The notes: a model not told the origin generated them from the sequence alone. 64,000 nucleotides of DNA from Betaproteobacteria bacterium (GCA_016791265.1 JAEUMY010000007.1:124001-188000); one strand, 5' to 3'; numbered from the stretch's first letter, positions 1-8,976 are shown. Numbers and translations are program-made.

Positions 1-804
1 CTCGTGCAAAGCACGGAGGCGCTCGGCATTCGGTTCTTTCCATGCGAGGTCAGGAAAATCGAACGGCAGCGGCACATCGCATTTCACGGTGACGAGCACG
101 CGGCCGGTGGGCAGCCAGTCGAGGGCCTTGCGCAGGTTCTCACCCACCACACCCTTCATCGTTGGAGCGGCGGCGATGACGCCATCGAGGCTGCCGTATT
201 CGGCGATCCATTTCGCAGCGGTCTTGGGGCCGACCTTTTCCACGCCGGGCACGTTGTCGACCGAGTCGCCCATGAGGGTCAGGTAATCGATGATGCGCTC
301 GGGCGGCACGCCGAATTTGGCGACGACGCCGGCAGCGTCCAGGGTCTCGTTGCTCATGGTGTTGACCAGCGTGACCTGGTCGGTGACGAGCTGGGCGAGA
401 TCCTTGTCGCCGGTGCCGATGATGGTTTCCACCCCGCGCGCGCTGGCGTGGGCCGCGAGCGTGCCGATGACATCGTCCGCCTCCATGCCGGGTACTTCGA
501 CGATCTGCCAGCCCAGCGCCTCGGCCGCCTCGCGGATGGGGCCGATCTGGAAGGCAAGGTCTTCCGGCATGGCGGTGCGGGTGGCCTTGTAGTCCGCATA
601 GATTTCGTCGCGGAAGGTGGGGCCGTGGGGGTCGAAAACGCAGGCGCTATAATCGGCCGGGTAGTCCTTCTTCAGCTTCTCCAGCATGCCGACCACACCT
701 CGCAGCGCGCCGGTGGGCTCGCCCGCGGGGCTGCGCAGATCGGGCAGCGCGTGAAACGCGCGATAGAAGAACGAAGAAATGTCGACGAGGAGGAGGCGGG
801 GCAT
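1..804 (-). CDS. polA: DNA polymerase I, N-terminal part (runs off the window)
   Basis: Reading leftwards from the ATG at 802-804, an uninterrupted 268-codon frame begins MPRLLLVDISSFFYRAFHAL and matches the 5'-3' exonuclease (FEN-like) domain of Pol I. Metal-binding acidic stretches are visible: VFDPHGPTFRDE near residue 55, MEADDVIGTLA near residue 112, GTGDKDLAQLV near residue 135, and GDSVDNVPGVEKVGPKTA near residue 185 (helix-hairpin-helix). The polymerase domain lies beyond the left edge. The protein removes RNA primers and fills gaps. The LOG-family gene diverges from it 86 bp upstream, an arrangement known next to polA in betaproteobacteria. Confidence 0.95.
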   Translation of the reverse strand, partial: MPRLLLVDISSFFYRAFHALPDLRSPAGEPTGALRGVVGMLEKLKKDYPADYSACVFDPHGPTFRDEIYADYKATRTAMPEDLAFQIGPIREAAEALGWQIVEVPGMEADDVIGTLAAHASARGVETIIGTGDKDLAQLVTDQVTLVNTMSNETLDAAGVVAKFGVPPERIIDYLTLMGDSVDNVPGVEKVGPKTAAKWIAEYGSLDGVIAAAPTMKGVVGENLRKALDWLPTGRVLVTVKCDVPLPFDFPDLAWKEPNAERLRALHE

Positions 805-826
805 GGCGTGGCTCTGCTTTCAGATT

Positions 827-838
827 ACGAATATTCGC
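827..838. repeat. One-mismatch copy of the GCGAATATTCGC palindrome
   Basis: ACGAATATTCGC in the polA/LOG divergent intergenic region; the first base is A instead of G. Confidence 0.6.
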
Positions 839-890
839 ATAGGCGGGCAGTGAATCACAGGACGCCCGCGCAACAGGCAAAGCACACAAC

Positions 891-1616
891 ATGACCGCAA
901 AAATCCCCAAGCTCAGCGATCCCGAAAAAATCATCCAGGCAGCCAATTCGGCGCGCGAATCATGGCGCATGTTCGAGATCATGTCCGAGTTCGTGCAGGC
1001 GACGGAGACGCTGGCGCTGATCAAGCCGGCGGTGTCGATTTTCGGCAGCGCGCGCACCCCCGTGGACCACCCGTACTACGCCCTGTCGGAGAAAGTGTCG
1101 CGCCTCCTCTCCGACGCGGGCTTCGCGGTGATTTCCGGCGGCGGGCCGGGCATCATGGAGGCGGCCAACAAGGGCGCCTTTGCGGGCAAGTCGCCCGCCG
1201 TGGGGCTGAACATCCGCCTGCCGCACGAGCAGCACGCGAATCCGTATCAGGACATCGGCCATACGTTCCAGCATTTCTTCACGCGCAAGGTGATGTTCGT
1301 GAAGTCGTCGTCGGCCTATGTGGTGATGCCGGGCGGGTTCGGCACGCTGGATGAATTGTTCGAGGCGCTGACGCTGGTGCAGACGGGCAAGACGCGCACG
1401 ATTCCGATCATTCTCATGGTGCGCGACTTCTGGGCGCCGCTCCTGGACTGGTTCAAGCACACGCTGGTGAAGGAAGGCATGATCAAGGCGGACGACCTGA
1501 ACCTGATTCAGGTGATCGAAGACCCGCAGGCGGTGGTGGACGCGATCTTCGATCACTACGCGGTGCGCGGCTTCGACCTGTCGCCGACGGAGCGGGCGAT
1601 GGAGATGAATCTCTGA
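891..1616 (+). CDS. LOG-family (TIGR00730-type) nucleotide-binding protein
   Basis: This 241-residue Rossmann-fold protein carries the two family signatures: GGGPGIMEAANKGA near residue 83 and PGGFGTLDE near residue 147, with TRKVMFV between them. LOG proteins hydrolyse nucleoside 5'-monophosphates such as cytokinin or AMP phosphoribosides to base plus ribose 5-phosphate. The bacterial substrate here cannot be told from sequence. An N-terminal extension of about 45 residues precedes the core, as in the longer proteobacterial subgroup. It is transcribed away from polA and is the first of a plus-strand run leading to thrB. Confidence 0.88.
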   Translation: MTAKIPKLSDPEKIIQAANSARESWRMFEIMSEFVQATETLALIKPAVSIFGSARTPVDHPYYALSEKVSRLLSDAGFAVISGGGPGIMEAANKGAFAGKSPAVGLNIRLPHEQHANPYQDIGHTFQHFFTRKVMFVKSSSAYVVMPGGFGTLDELFEALTLVQTGKTRTIPIILMVRDFWAPLLDWFKHTLVKEGMIKADDLNLIQVIEDPQAVVDAIFDHYAVRGFDLSPTERAMEMNL

Positions 1617-1622
1617 TCTGTT

Positions 1623-1661
1623 GGGTAGGCGGTAGGCGCGAGGCGGAAGGCGGTGGGTGGG
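1623..1661. repeat. GGCGGAAGGC/GGCGGTAGGC dispersed repeat, copy 1
   Basis: A G-rich run of GGTAGGCG, GAGGCGG and AAGGCGG units lies directly after the LOG stop codon. It resembles the arms at 2156-2242 and 11681-11766. A perfect GCGAATATTCGC follows immediately. Confidence 0.65.
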
Positions 1662-1665
1662 CCTT

Positions 1666-1677
1666 GCGAATATTCGC
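1666..1677. repeat. GCGAATATTCGC palindrome
   Basis: Perfect copy, extended to 14 bp (T...A), between the LOG gene and the DUF2782 gene. Confidence 0.95.
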
Positions 1678-1754
1678 ATTCGACGTGATCTGGCTCAGAA
1701 AGCGGTCATGGGCGGGTGCTAAACTCGCAGCGATGGCCCAAGGAGGGCCCTGCC

Positions 1755-2147
1755 ATGACCCGCAAACCGTTTCGTTTGAATCTCTGCCTGCTGACTGCCG
1801 TGCTGGCCGCAACGCTTGCGTTGCCGGCCGCCGCGCAGACTGCCCCCTCATCCGCGCCGAAGAAGCCACCCCGCCCGGCCAATCTGGAAAAGCTGGAGGA
1901 TGTGCCGCCGCCGCCGAACACGCTGATCGACCCGAAGGTGAAGCCGGAAGAAACCATCCGCGAGGAGGGCGGCAAAAAGATCATCGAATACCGCATGAAG
2001 GGCAGGCTCTACAAAATGCGCGTCATCCAGCCGGACGGAAAGAGTTATTGGCTGATCGATCCCAAGGGCGACGGCAAGTTCATCCAGGATGAAAAAGGCG
2101 TCGCACCCACCAACTCGGTGCCGATGTGGGTGGTGTATGAGTGGTGA
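1755..2147 (+). CDS. DUF2782 domain periplasmic protein
   Basis: The start is set at the ATG preceded by AGGAGG at 1741-1746, which gives 130 residues. Residues 1-29 form a signal peptide ending in ALPAAAQ. A Pro/Lys-rich linker follows, and then the DUF2782 core with EETIREEGGKKIIEYRMKG and YWLIDPKGDGKF. Proteins of this family sit between polA and thrB in many betaproteobacteria, and their function is unknown. The length is normal for the family. I see no enzyme motif; a periplasmic location is inferred from the signal peptide. Confidence 0.85.
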   Translation: MTRKPFRLNLCLLTAVLAATLALPAAAQTAPSSAPKKPPRPANLEKLEDVPPPPNTLIDPKVKPEETIREEGGKKIIEYRMKGRLYKMRVIQPDGKSYWLIDPKGDGKFIQDEKGVAPTNSVPMWVVYEW

Positions 2148-2155
2148 CTGCTTGA

Positions 2156-2242
2156 GGAAGGCGGAAGGCGTTATGCGCAAGGCGGGAATTCTTTGCACGC
2201 GCTCGCTTTTTTCCGCCTACCGCCTACCGCCTACCGCCTTCC
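2156..2242. repeat. GGCGGAAGGC-family repeat, copy 2, with inverted arms
   Basis: The left arm at 2156-2170 (GGAAGGCGGAAGGCG) and right arm at 2228-2242 (CGCCTACCGCCTTCC) pair at 14 of 15 positions across a 57-base loop. CGCCTAC units are reiterated beside the right arm. The repeat fills the space just before thrB, where I see no ribosome binding site. Confidence 0.7.
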
Positions 2243-2270
2243 CAAAATCGTCTTCCGCCTCCCGCCAACA

Positions 2271-3227
2271 ATGAGCGTCTACACCCCCGTCTCCGACAAC
2301 GATGCGCGAGATTTTCTGCGCGACTACGCCTTGGGCGACCTGGAATCGCTGACCGGCATCGAGTCCGGCATCGAGAACAGCAACTTCTTTCTCACCACGA
2401 CCACGGGTGAGTACGTCCTGACGCTGTTTGAAAAGCAGTCGGCGACGGATCTGCGTTTCTATCTCGGATTGATGGAATACCTCGCGAGCAACGGCTTCAA
2501 TTGCCCGCGCCCGCAACCGCGCTTCGGCCTCGAGAAGCAGCCGGAGCGGTTCGGCATGCTTCACGGCAAGCCAGCGAGCATCGTCACCAAGCTGCCGGGC
2601 GCCGCCATCGAACAGCCGACCGCGGATGATTGCCACGCGGTGGGTCGGTTGCTCGGGCACATGCACGATCTGGCCGTCGACTTCGACATGAGCATGGAGA
2701 ACTGGCGCGGCGCGGAGTGGCGGGAGTTTTTCGCGATCCAGGCCGCGCCCAAGCTCACGGCGGAGGAGAACGCGCTGATCGAAAGCGAGAACAACTTTCA
2801 GGCGCGCATCAACGACGACGACTATCCGGTGGGCATCATTCACGCAGACCTCTTCCGCGACAACATCCTGTGGGCGGCGGAGGATGAAGGCGGGCCGGGC
2901 GTGATCGACTGGTACTTTGCCTGCGACGATTTGCTGCTCTACGATCTGGCGATCACGGTGAACGACTGGTGCGTGAACGCCGACGCCACCATCGACGGCG
3001 CGCGCCACGACGCGATGGTGGCGGGCTATCGCGAAATGCGGGAGCTGGAGGCGGGCGAGCCCGCGCTGTGGCCGGCGATGCTGCGCCGCGCGGCGCTGCG
3101 CACCTGGCTGGGCCGTCTCGGCTACAACCACTTTCCGCAGGCGGGCGAGATGGTCATCAAGAAGGATCACGCGTTCTCGGAGAAACTGTTGCGCCATCAC
3201 ATCGCGCATGCGGAGCCGTTGCGATGA
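2271..3227 (+). CDS. thrB: Homoserine kinase (APH-fold type)
   Basis: The enzyme phosphorylates homoserine with ATP in threonine synthesis. The 318-residue protein belongs to the aminoglycoside-phosphotransferase-like ThrB family used by betaproteobacteria. The catalytic loop HADLFRDN lies at residues 191-198 and the metal-binding VIDWYFACDD near 211. The ATG at 2271 (MSVYTPVSDNDARDFL) matches family starts. A longer in-frame extension is only repeat sequence (RLPPTAYRLP), so I rejected it. No Shine-Dalgarno is visible because repeat DNA abuts the start. It overlaps the next gene by ATGA. Confidence 0.94.
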   Translation: MSVYTPVSDNDARDFLRDYALGDLESLTGIESGIENSNFFLTTTTGEYVLTLFEKQSATDLRFYLGLMEYLASNGFNCPRPQPRFGLEKQPERFGMLHGKPASIVTKLPGAAIEQPTADDCHAVGRLLGHMHDLAVDFDMSMENWRGAEWREFFAIQAAPKLTAEENALIESENNFQARINDDDYPVGIIHADLFRDNILWAAEDEGGPGVIDWYFACDDLLLYDLAITVNDWCVNADATIDGARHDAMVAGYREMRELEAGEPALWPAMLRRAALRTWLGRLGYNHFPQAGEMVIKKDHAFSEKLLRHHIAHAEPLR

Positions 3228-3973
3228 GGGTGGCCGACGTACCGGCGAAGGACGCGGCGCGCTGGTTCGCCGAGGCGTGGCGCAATCACTTCTCGAAAAC
3301 ACCGATGGCCTGGCTCGCACTGCTGGGCCTTTGGCTCATCGTGACCATCATGCTGATCGTCGTTCCGCTGGTGGGTCAGGTCGCGGCCAACATCCTGCAG
3401 CCGGCGTTTTTCGCCGGGATCATGCTGGCCTGCCGCGCGCAGGAGCGCGGCGGCGAGCCGCAGATGAACTCGCTCATCGCCGCGTTCCGCCAGCATCCGC
3501 AGCCGCTCATCGTGGCCGGCTGCGTCATCTTCTTCATCGAGCTTCTGGTCGTGATGCTGGTGATGACGCTGGGGCTGCCGGAAATCACCGCCACCCCGGA
3601 TGGCAAGTCGGTGGATGTCGCGGGCTTCATGAAAGCGATGGACGGCAAGGAGTGGATCGCGGTGACCTTTCTCCTGCTGGTCGGGCTGATCAAGGGCGTG
3701 TTCTGGTTCGTGCCGCCGCTACTCGCCTTCCACGACATGAAGGCGGGTGCCGCCATCCGCTGGAGCCTTTACGCGTTTCTCTCCAACTTCGGGGCGATCT
3801 TCCTCTATGGTGTGCTGGTCACGGCCATGTTCATGCTGGTGCTGGTGACCTACGGCGCGGCGATGGTCATCGCGTTGCCGCTCATGGCGATCACGAATTA
3901 CACCGGGTACAAGGCAATGTTTGTGGAGGATGAGCCGGTGCCGGCCGATCCGCGGACGGGGGCTGAGGGGTAG
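3224..3973 (+). CDS. BPSS1780-family integral membrane protein
   Basis: This 249-residue protein has about five to six hydrophobic segments, around residues 28-52, 60-72, 95-120, 147-170 and 180-232. Its start ATG overlaps the thrB stop (ATGA), which suggests translational coupling. Homologous membrane proteins occupy this position between thrB and uvrD in many betaproteobacteria. No catalytic motif is visible and no function is known to me. Confidence 0.8.
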   Translation: MRVADVPAKDAARWFAEAWRNHFSKTPMAWLALLGLWLIVTIMLIVVPLVGQVAANILQPAFFAGIMLACRAQERGGEPQMNSLIAAFRQHPQPLIVAGCVIFFIELLVVMLVMTLGLPEITATPDGKSVDVAGFMKAMDGKEWIAVTFLLLVGLIKGVFWFVPPLLAFHDMKAGAAIRWSLYAFLSNFGAIFLYGVLVTAMFMLVLVTYGAAMVIALPLMAITNYTGYKAMFVEDEPVPADPRTGAEG

Positions 3974-4053
3974 TTGCGTCGCCTCGGCGAATTTACGTAA
4001 CCCCGCCGGGGCAAAGGTTTCTGTGAAAATCGTTGTAGCGTCTTGAACTTGGG

Positions 4054-4071
4054 CCCCGTCCTTCGACGGGG
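4054..4071. terminator. Hairpin between convergent genes
   Basis: CCCCGTC and GACGGGG form a perfect 7-bp stem around a CTTC loop in the gap between two converging genes. There is no T-run on either side, so intrinsic termination is only possible. Confidence 0.45.
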
Positions 4072-4078
4072 CGACGAC

Positions 4079-4321
4079 TTATTTGTTGCGCGCGTGATTG
4101 CCTGCGGCGCGCTCGTTTCCGCGCTTGAAATTGCCCGTGACCTTGGCCAGCGCGAACTGAACATCCTCAACGGAAGCGCCTGACAAACGCGCTGCAAGTT
4201 TCTCGCCTTCGCGACCGGCGATCACGCTGACCACCCGCCCGCTGTGGCTCACGGCCACTGAGCCGTCCTTGCGAATCTGGTACGAGAACGGCTCTTCACC
4301 CGATCGCGCGCCAACGATCAT
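4079..4321 (-). CDS. Small conserved-type protein translationally coupled to uvrD
   Basis: This 80-residue frame begins MIVGARSGEEPFSYQIRKDG. Its ATG overlaps the uvrD stop as ATGA. The sequence is charged, soluble and free of Cys, with KDGSVAVSHSGRVV followed by a helical KLAARLSGASVEDVQFAL segment. The coupling and ordered composition suggest a real gene. I do not recognise a named domain and assign no function. Confidence 0.65.
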   Translation of the reverse strand: MIVGARSGEEPFSYQIRKDGSVAVSHSGRVVSVIAGREGEKLAARLSGASVEDVQFALAKVTGNFKRGNERAAGNHARNK

Positions 4322-6603
4322 GCTGCGGTCAGCTTGGCGTATTGCATCGCAAGAATCTTGGTGCCGACATCGCGAAACTTGACGTGAATGCGGGCGTCTA
4401 GACCGCTGCCCTCAAAGTTGATCACAACACCTTCACCAAACTTGGCGTGCATCACGTTCTGCCCGATGCCGAAGGGATGCGCGTCGGGACGCGAGGTTTC
4501 GAACCTGGCGCGCTGCATGTCCTGCTTCGAGATCGTGTCTTTGGCGGAGAACACCGTTTCTGATTCGGTCTTTGGCGCGTAACCCGTGCCTTGGGGGTGA
4601 TAGCCCCCTGCTGAGCGACCACCCCAATCCTGCTTGGCGAAGAAATCGCCCTGGCTGCCGCGGGAGTAACTGTTGAACGTCGCCACCCTTTCCGGCAGCA
4701 CGATCCACTTGCACAACTCCGACGGAATCTCGTCCACGAAACGCGACACGACGCCATAGCGCGGTTGGCCGTGCAGCATCCGTGAACCGGCGTAGGAGAG
4801 ATAAAGCCGTTTACGAGCGCGGGTGATGGCAACGTACATGAGGCGGCGCTCCTCTTCGATCCCATCGAGCTGATTCATGCTGTTGTCGTGCGGAAAGAGA
4901 CCCTCTTCCAGCCCGGACAGGAACACGGCATCGAACTCCAGGCCCTTGGCCGCATGCACGGTCATGAGCTGCAGCGCGTCATCGCCCTGGCCGGCTTCAT
5001 GCTCGCCGGACTCCAGCGAGGCATGGGTGAGGAAACCGATGAGCGGCTTGTCCTCCCCTTCGTATTCCTCATTGAAGAGCGCTGCGGCGTTGGTCAATTC
5101 CGCCAGGTTCTCGATCCGCTCCGCACCTTCTCGTTCGGACTGGTAGTGCGACTTCAACGTGCTGCGCTCGACGATCTCCTCGACCAGCTCCTGCAGCGTG
5201 AGCGTCTCCGCCGAAGCCTTCAGGCCATCAACGAGGCTGATGAACGTGCCCAGCGCGGCGGCAGAACGGCCCGGCGGCATGAAGCTCTTGGCGGCCTGCA
5301 TGAGCGAGCAGCGGTTCATGTTGGCCGCGTCTTGCAGCTGTTCAATGCTGCGCGCGCCGATGCCGCGTGGCGGAAAGTTCACCACGCGGGTGAAGGCGCC
5401 GTCGTCATCCGGGTTGGCGGCGAGGCGCATGTAGGCCAGCGCGTGCTTTACCTCCTGACGCTCGAAGAAGCGCAGACCGCCGTAGACGCGATAGGACAGT
5501 CCGGCGCGGAACAACGAGTGCTCCAGCACGCGCGACTGGGCGTTGGAGCGATAGAGCAGCGCGATGTCGTTCAAGCGCATGCCCTCGCGATGCAATGACT
5601 TCACCTCGTCGACGATGAACTGGGCTTCCTCGTTGTCGTTGGCCGCTGCGAATATTCGCAAGGGCTCGCCCTTGCCCGCATCGGTCCACAGGTTCTTTCC
5701 GAGCCGCGCCTGGTTGTGCTTGATGACGGCGTTGGCGGCATCGAGAATGGACCCGTGCGAACGGTAGTTCTGCTCCAGCTTGATGACCTCCTGCACGTGG
5801 AAGTCATGCTGGAAGTCGCGCATATTGCCCACTTCAGCGCCACGAAACCCGTACACGGACTGATCATCGTCTCCGACCCCGAACACGGCGCCCGTTGTGC
5901 CGGCCAAAAGGCGTATCCAGCGGTATTGCAGCTTGTTGGTGTCCTGGAACTCGTCGACCAGGATGAACTTGAAACGATCGCGATAGTGCTCCAGCAGAGG
6001 CGCGTTGCGCGAGAGCAGCTCGTAGCAGCGCAGCAGCAGTTCGGCGAAATCGACCACACCTTCCTTCTGGCATTGCTCGTCGTAGGCCTGGAAGATCTCC
6101 ACCTGGCGGCGAGTGAATTCATCATGCGCCTCGACATCCTTGTAGCGCAGGCCCTGCTCCTTGGCGCCGTTGATGAACCAGCACATCTCGCGCGGCTTGA
6201 ACTTCTCATCGTCCACGTTCATGGACTTCAGCACGCGCTTCACCGCCGATTGCTGATCGGCCGAGTCGAGGATCTGGAAGGTCTGCGGCAGTATCGCGTC
6301 GCGGTAATGCGCGCGCAGCAGCCGGTTGCAGAGCCCGTGGAAGGTGCCGATCCACATGCCACGCGTGTTGATGGGCAGCATGCTCTCCAATCGCGTGGTC
6401 ATTTCACGCGCGGCCTTGTTGGTGAAAGTCACGGCGAGAATGCCGGCCGGACTGGCCTGGCCGGACTGGATCAGATGCGCGATGCGGGTGGTGAGGACGC
6501 GGGTCTTGCCGCTGCCGGCGCCGGCCAGCACGAGGGCCGAGACGCGGGGGAGAGTGACGGCCTTGAGTTGTTCGGGATTGAGATTGCTGAGGAGATTGGA
6601 CAT
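4318..6603 (-). CDS. uvrD: UvrD/PcrA/Rep-type superfamily 1 DNA helicase
   Basis: The 761-residue ATP-dependent 3'-5' helicase has all core motifs: Walker A GAGSGKT at 28-34, DEFQDTN (motif II), GDDDQSVYGFRGAEV (motif III) and a C-terminal VAITRARKRLYLSYAGSR (motif VI). The start MSNLLSNLNPEQLKAVT is the usual one; about 126 upstream in-frame codons have no family similarity. It acts in nucleotide excision and mismatch repair and in clearing proteins from DNA. A perfect GCGAATATTCGC lies inside it, encoding RIFA in PLRIFAAAND. Confidence 0.95.
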   Translation of the reverse strand: MSNLLSNLNPEQLKAVTLPRVSALVLAGAGSGKTRVLTTRIAHLIQSGQASPAGILAVTFTNKAAREMTTRLESMLPINTRGMWIGTFHGLCNRLLRAHYRDAILPQTFQILDSADQQSAVKRVLKSMNVDDEKFKPREMCWFINGAKEQGLRYKDVEAHDEFTRRQVEIFQAYDEQCQKEGVVDFAELLLRCYELLSRNAPLLEHYRDRFKFILVDEFQDTNKLQYRWIRLLAGTTGAVFGVGDDDQSVYGFRGAEVGNMRDFQHDFHVQEVIKLEQNYRSHGSILDAANAVIKHNQARLGKNLWTDAGKGEPLRIFAAANDNEEAQFIVDEVKSLHREGMRLNDIALLYRSNAQSRVLEHSLFRAGLSYRVYGGLRFFERQEVKHALAYMRLAANPDDDGAFTRVVNFPPRGIGARSIEQLQDAANMNRCSLMQAAKSFMPPGRSAAALGTFISLVDGLKASAETLTLQELVEEIVERSTLKSHYQSEREGAERIENLAELTNAAALFNEEYEGEDKPLIGFLTHASLESGEHEAGQGDDALQLMTVHAAKGLEFDAVFLSGLEEGLFPHDNSMNQLDGIEEERRLMYVAITRARKRLYLSYAGSRMLHGQPRYGVVSRFVDEIPSELCKWIVLPERVATFNSYSRGSQGDFFAKQDWGGRSAGGYHPQGTGYAPKTESETVFSAKDTISKQDMQRARFETSRPDAHPFGIGQNVMHAKFGEGVVINFEGSGLDARIHVKFRDVGTKILAMQYAKLTAA
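5648..5659. repeat. GCGAATATTCGC palindrome in uvrD
   Basis: Perfect copy, extended to TGCGAATATTCGCA. It is read in the Arg-Ile-Phe-Ala frame within uvrD. Confidence 0.95.
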
Positions 6604-6622
6604 TCGCGGCCGCTGCAAAAAT

Positions 6623-7255
6623 TCAGCCGCGATTATACGCACCCCCTTCGGCAATTTTTTCCTGCACGCTCGTCGCCGTCGCAGAGAGCGCCCAGAGCGC
6701 TCCAAGCATTGCGCCCAGCAGATGCACTTCTCCCGCGACGGCAAAGCCTTCACCCGGGCGCAGGGCAAGCCAGTTGCGGAAATCCCATGCCAGTTTCGCG
6801 GCCAACAACCCGGCAAGCGTGATGCGCCAGCGCAACGCGAGCGGCATCTTCGCGGCGTACGGCGCGCACAGCAGATAGGCTGACCAGACAAACAAGAGGC
6901 CCGACGTCCCGCGGTACTGTTCCGCGATGGGCGCGCCGAGTCCGGCTGGCAGGACATCGGGCAGCCAAAACAACACCGCACCGAGCAGAGGCGCGATGAC
7001 CAGGGTCAGCGCTGCCGTCACCCGGCCTGGCGAGCAAGACACAAGCGCCAGGCCCAGCCACGCACTCGCGCCGCCGACTGCGTGGGCCGTATCCGCATGC
7101 ACCCAATGACCGGTCCAGAGCCGCCACCACTCGCCACGGATCAGCGCGGCGCGATCGTATTCGGCCCACGCATGCCAAGCATCAGGCAGACACAGCGCCA
7201 GAACGAGCATCCCTACTGCCGGGAATGCCGGCGCAAGCTGCGCCAATCGTGTCAT
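6623..7255 (-). CDS. rrtA: Rhombosortase (rhomboid-family intramembrane protease)
   Basis: This 210-residue membrane protein has the rhombosortase pattern. GEWWRLWTGHWVHADTAH near residues 41-58 carries the conserved His residues, GTSG at 116-119 holds the nucleophile Ser118, and EVHLLGA at 176-182 holds the catalytic His178. About six hydrophobic segments surround these. Rhombosortases cut proteins bearing a C-terminal Gly-rich/transmembrane/Arg sorting tail. Its start overlaps the stop of the upstream lipoprotein gene by ATGA, and that lipoprotein ends in such a tail, so the two form an enzyme-substrate pair. Confidence 0.88.
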   Translation of the reverse strand: MTRLAQLAPAFPAVGMLVLALCLPDAWHAWAEYDRAALIRGEWWRLWTGHWVHADTAHAVGGASAWLGLALVSCSPGRVTAALTLVIAPLLGAVLFWLPDVLPAGLGAPIAEQYRGTSGLLFVWSAYLLCAPYAAKMPLALRWRITLAGLLAAKLAWDFRNWLALRPGEGFAVAGEVHLLGAMLGALWALSATATSVQEKIAEGGAYNRG

Positions 7256-8106
7256 GGCCGCTCGGGGCTTTGAACGCGGCGCAGACCGAGTCCGACAAGC
7301 AGCAGGGCAAGCACCAGCCAGATGCCCGCATCACCCTTGCCGCGATAACCGGCCTGGGGCTCCACCTTGAACTGGCCTTCGGCCTTCACCCGCTCGGGAA
7401 AGCGGTCCAGCTCTTTCTGCAGGTTGGGAATCAACACATCGACGGCTTTCTGATAGCCCTCGACACGGGCGTTGCGGCTGTTCTCGCTGAAGGTGACGGC
7501 GGTACCCGCGCCCTTCACCTGGCTCACGCCGGGCGCGCGCAAGAGAAGGCGGCGCGATTTCATGTCGAACACCGAGAGATCCAGCAGGGTGTGGATGTCG
7601 TAACGATCGCCCTCGATGAGATACGCGCCGATCAACGTCCAGTAAAGCACCGACAACCGGCTGGCGTCATTGAACTGGACCTGATCGTAGGACATCAACG
7701 CCACGACATCGAAATTGAACATGCGCGCGGCCTGATCGAGATTGGCGAAGCCGCCGCCCGGGCGCAGGTAGGCGCCGGGAATGATCTCGATGGTGGACAC
7801 AAACTCGTGGCCGGCGAAGGCGGCGCGCACTTTCTCCAGCAGGGCCAGGCGATCCGCTTCGGCCAGATCACCCACGCCGGGCTTGCCCGGCACGAACGCG
7901 ATGCCGACCCGCACTGGCGGACGCAGCACCGCCATGCCCGGCGTCAGCGCGGGGGGCTGCTCGCTTGCGGGAAACAGGTATTGCACGACGCTGCTGGTGT
8001 GGCTGTACTTGCGCGGCGCGCCCCATGAAGCGCAGCCGGATAACGCGATAACGAGACAGATGACGACCAGTGCCTTGAAGACGACCAGTGACTTGATTGC
8101 ACGCAC
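7252..8106 (-). CDS. Rhombotarget (rhombotail-type) lipoprotein
   Basis: The GTG start at 8104-8106 follows CGGAG at a good distance. It yields a 284-residue lipoprotein with lipobox ALSGC, acylated at Cys25. The C-terminus has the rhombosortase tail: Gly-rich GYRGKGDAG, a hydrophobic IWLVLALLLVGLG helix, and basic LRR. Lipoproteins of this type are encoded next to a rhombosortase in other proteobacteria, and this one overlaps rrtA by ATGA. Having lipid at one end and a cleavable membrane tail at the other implies staged release from the inner membrane. The function of the body is unknown. Confidence 0.85.
   Translation of the reverse strand: MRAIKSLVVFKALVVICLVIALSGCASWGAPRKYSHTSSVVQYLFPASEQPPALTPGMAVLRPPVRVGIAFVPGKPGVGDLAEADRLALLEKVRAAFAGHEFVSTIEIIPGAYLRPGGGFANLDQAARMFNFDVVALMSYDQVQFNDASRLSVLYWTLIGAYLIEGDRYDIHTLLDLSVFDMKSRRLLLRAPGVSQVKGAGTAVTFSENSRNARVEGYQKAVDVLIPNLQKELDRFPERVKAEGQFKVEPQAGYRGKGDAGIWLVLALLLVGLGLRRVQSPERP
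8063..8098. repeat. 18-bp tandem duplication inside a signal peptide
   Basis: Two adjacent 18-bp units, both beginning ACGACCAGTG, match at 15 of 18 positions. On the minus strand they encode the repeated SLVVFK / ALVVI core of the lipoprotein signal peptide. Confidence 0.75.
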
Positions 8107-8229
8107 GACTCACTCCGGAACTTGAACGAACCGGGGCGCAGCCTACGGGCTGGATGCGGAATTGGATACTCTCACATCGAAAGTCGTCGATTGTGCGCCA
8201 CGCAGTCTCGACTTCTGCTACTTTGCGGC

Positions 8230-8976
8230 ATGGGCGAACTGGACCAGATCATCGCCGCGGCCAAGGCGGAACTGAAGGCGCGCGGCCTCACCTACCGCGA
8301 CGTGGCGCCGCGCATGGGGCTGTCGGAGGCCAGCGTGAAACGGCTGTTCGCCAGCCGGCGCTTCACCGCCGAGCGGCTGATCCAGGTCGCCAACCTGCTG
8401 GGGCTGACGCTGGCCGAGCTGGCCGAACGCGCCGACCAGAGCCAGCGCCGCATCCGCCGACTCACCGAGGCGCAGGAGCGCGAACTGGTGTCGAGCCACA
8501 AACTCATCCTGGTGGCGGCCTGCGTGCTGAACCACTGGCGACTAGCGGACATCACGGGCACCTACCGGATCAGCGAAACCGAAGCCATCCGCATGCTGGT
8601 GAAGCTGGACCGGCTGGGACTCATCGCGCTGCAGCCGGGCAACCGCATCCGGCTCAACGTGGCGCAGGACTTCGAGTGGCTGCCGGACGGGCCCATCCGG
8701 CGGTTCTTCCGCTCGCACTGGCTGGCCGACTTCCACGACAGCGATTTTTCGCGCGAGGAAGAGGAAGCCGTCTTCCTCCACGGCATGCTCACCCCCGTGG
8801 CGCTGGCGGCGCTGCGCGAGGATATCCGGCGGCTGCGCCAGCGGTTTGCGGAGCATGTGGCGGACAGTCTCAAGGCGCCGCGAGCCCAGCGCGCGGGTAC
8901 CGGTCTCATGCTGTCCATGCGGGAGTGGGAACCCCAGGAATTCACTGCACTGCGGCGCAAACCCGCCGCCGACTGA
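8230..8976 (+). CDS. XRE-family transcriptional regulator
   Basis: This 248-residue protein starts [20 protein letters not shown]. An N-terminal Cro/C1-type helix-turn-helix covers about residues 8-65: [20 protein letters not shown] with the second helix in [11 protein letters not shown] second region at 95-145 ([19 protein letters not shown]) resembles a winged helix. The C-terminal part is acidic and helical, and no ligand domain is recognisable. The gene stands alone between the divergent rhombosortase locus and leuS. Its targets are unknown. Confidence 0.82.
   Translation: MGELDQIIAAAKAELKARGLTYRDVAPRMGLSEASVKRLFASRRFTAERLIQVANLLGLTLAELAERADQSQRRIRRLTEAQERELVSSHKLILVAACVLNHWRLADITGTYRISETEAIRMLVKLDRLGLIALQPGNRIRLNVAQDFEWLPDGPIRRFFRSHWLADFHDSDFSREEEEAVFLHGMLTPVALAALREDIRRLRQRFAEHVADSLKAPRAQRAGTGLMLSMREWEPQEFTALRRKPAAD

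Noticed and set aside
6604..6981. N-terminal extension of uvrD
   Set aside because: The extra 126 codons overlap the rhombosortase gene and lack any helicase sequence; the family start MSNLLSNLNPEQ is clear.
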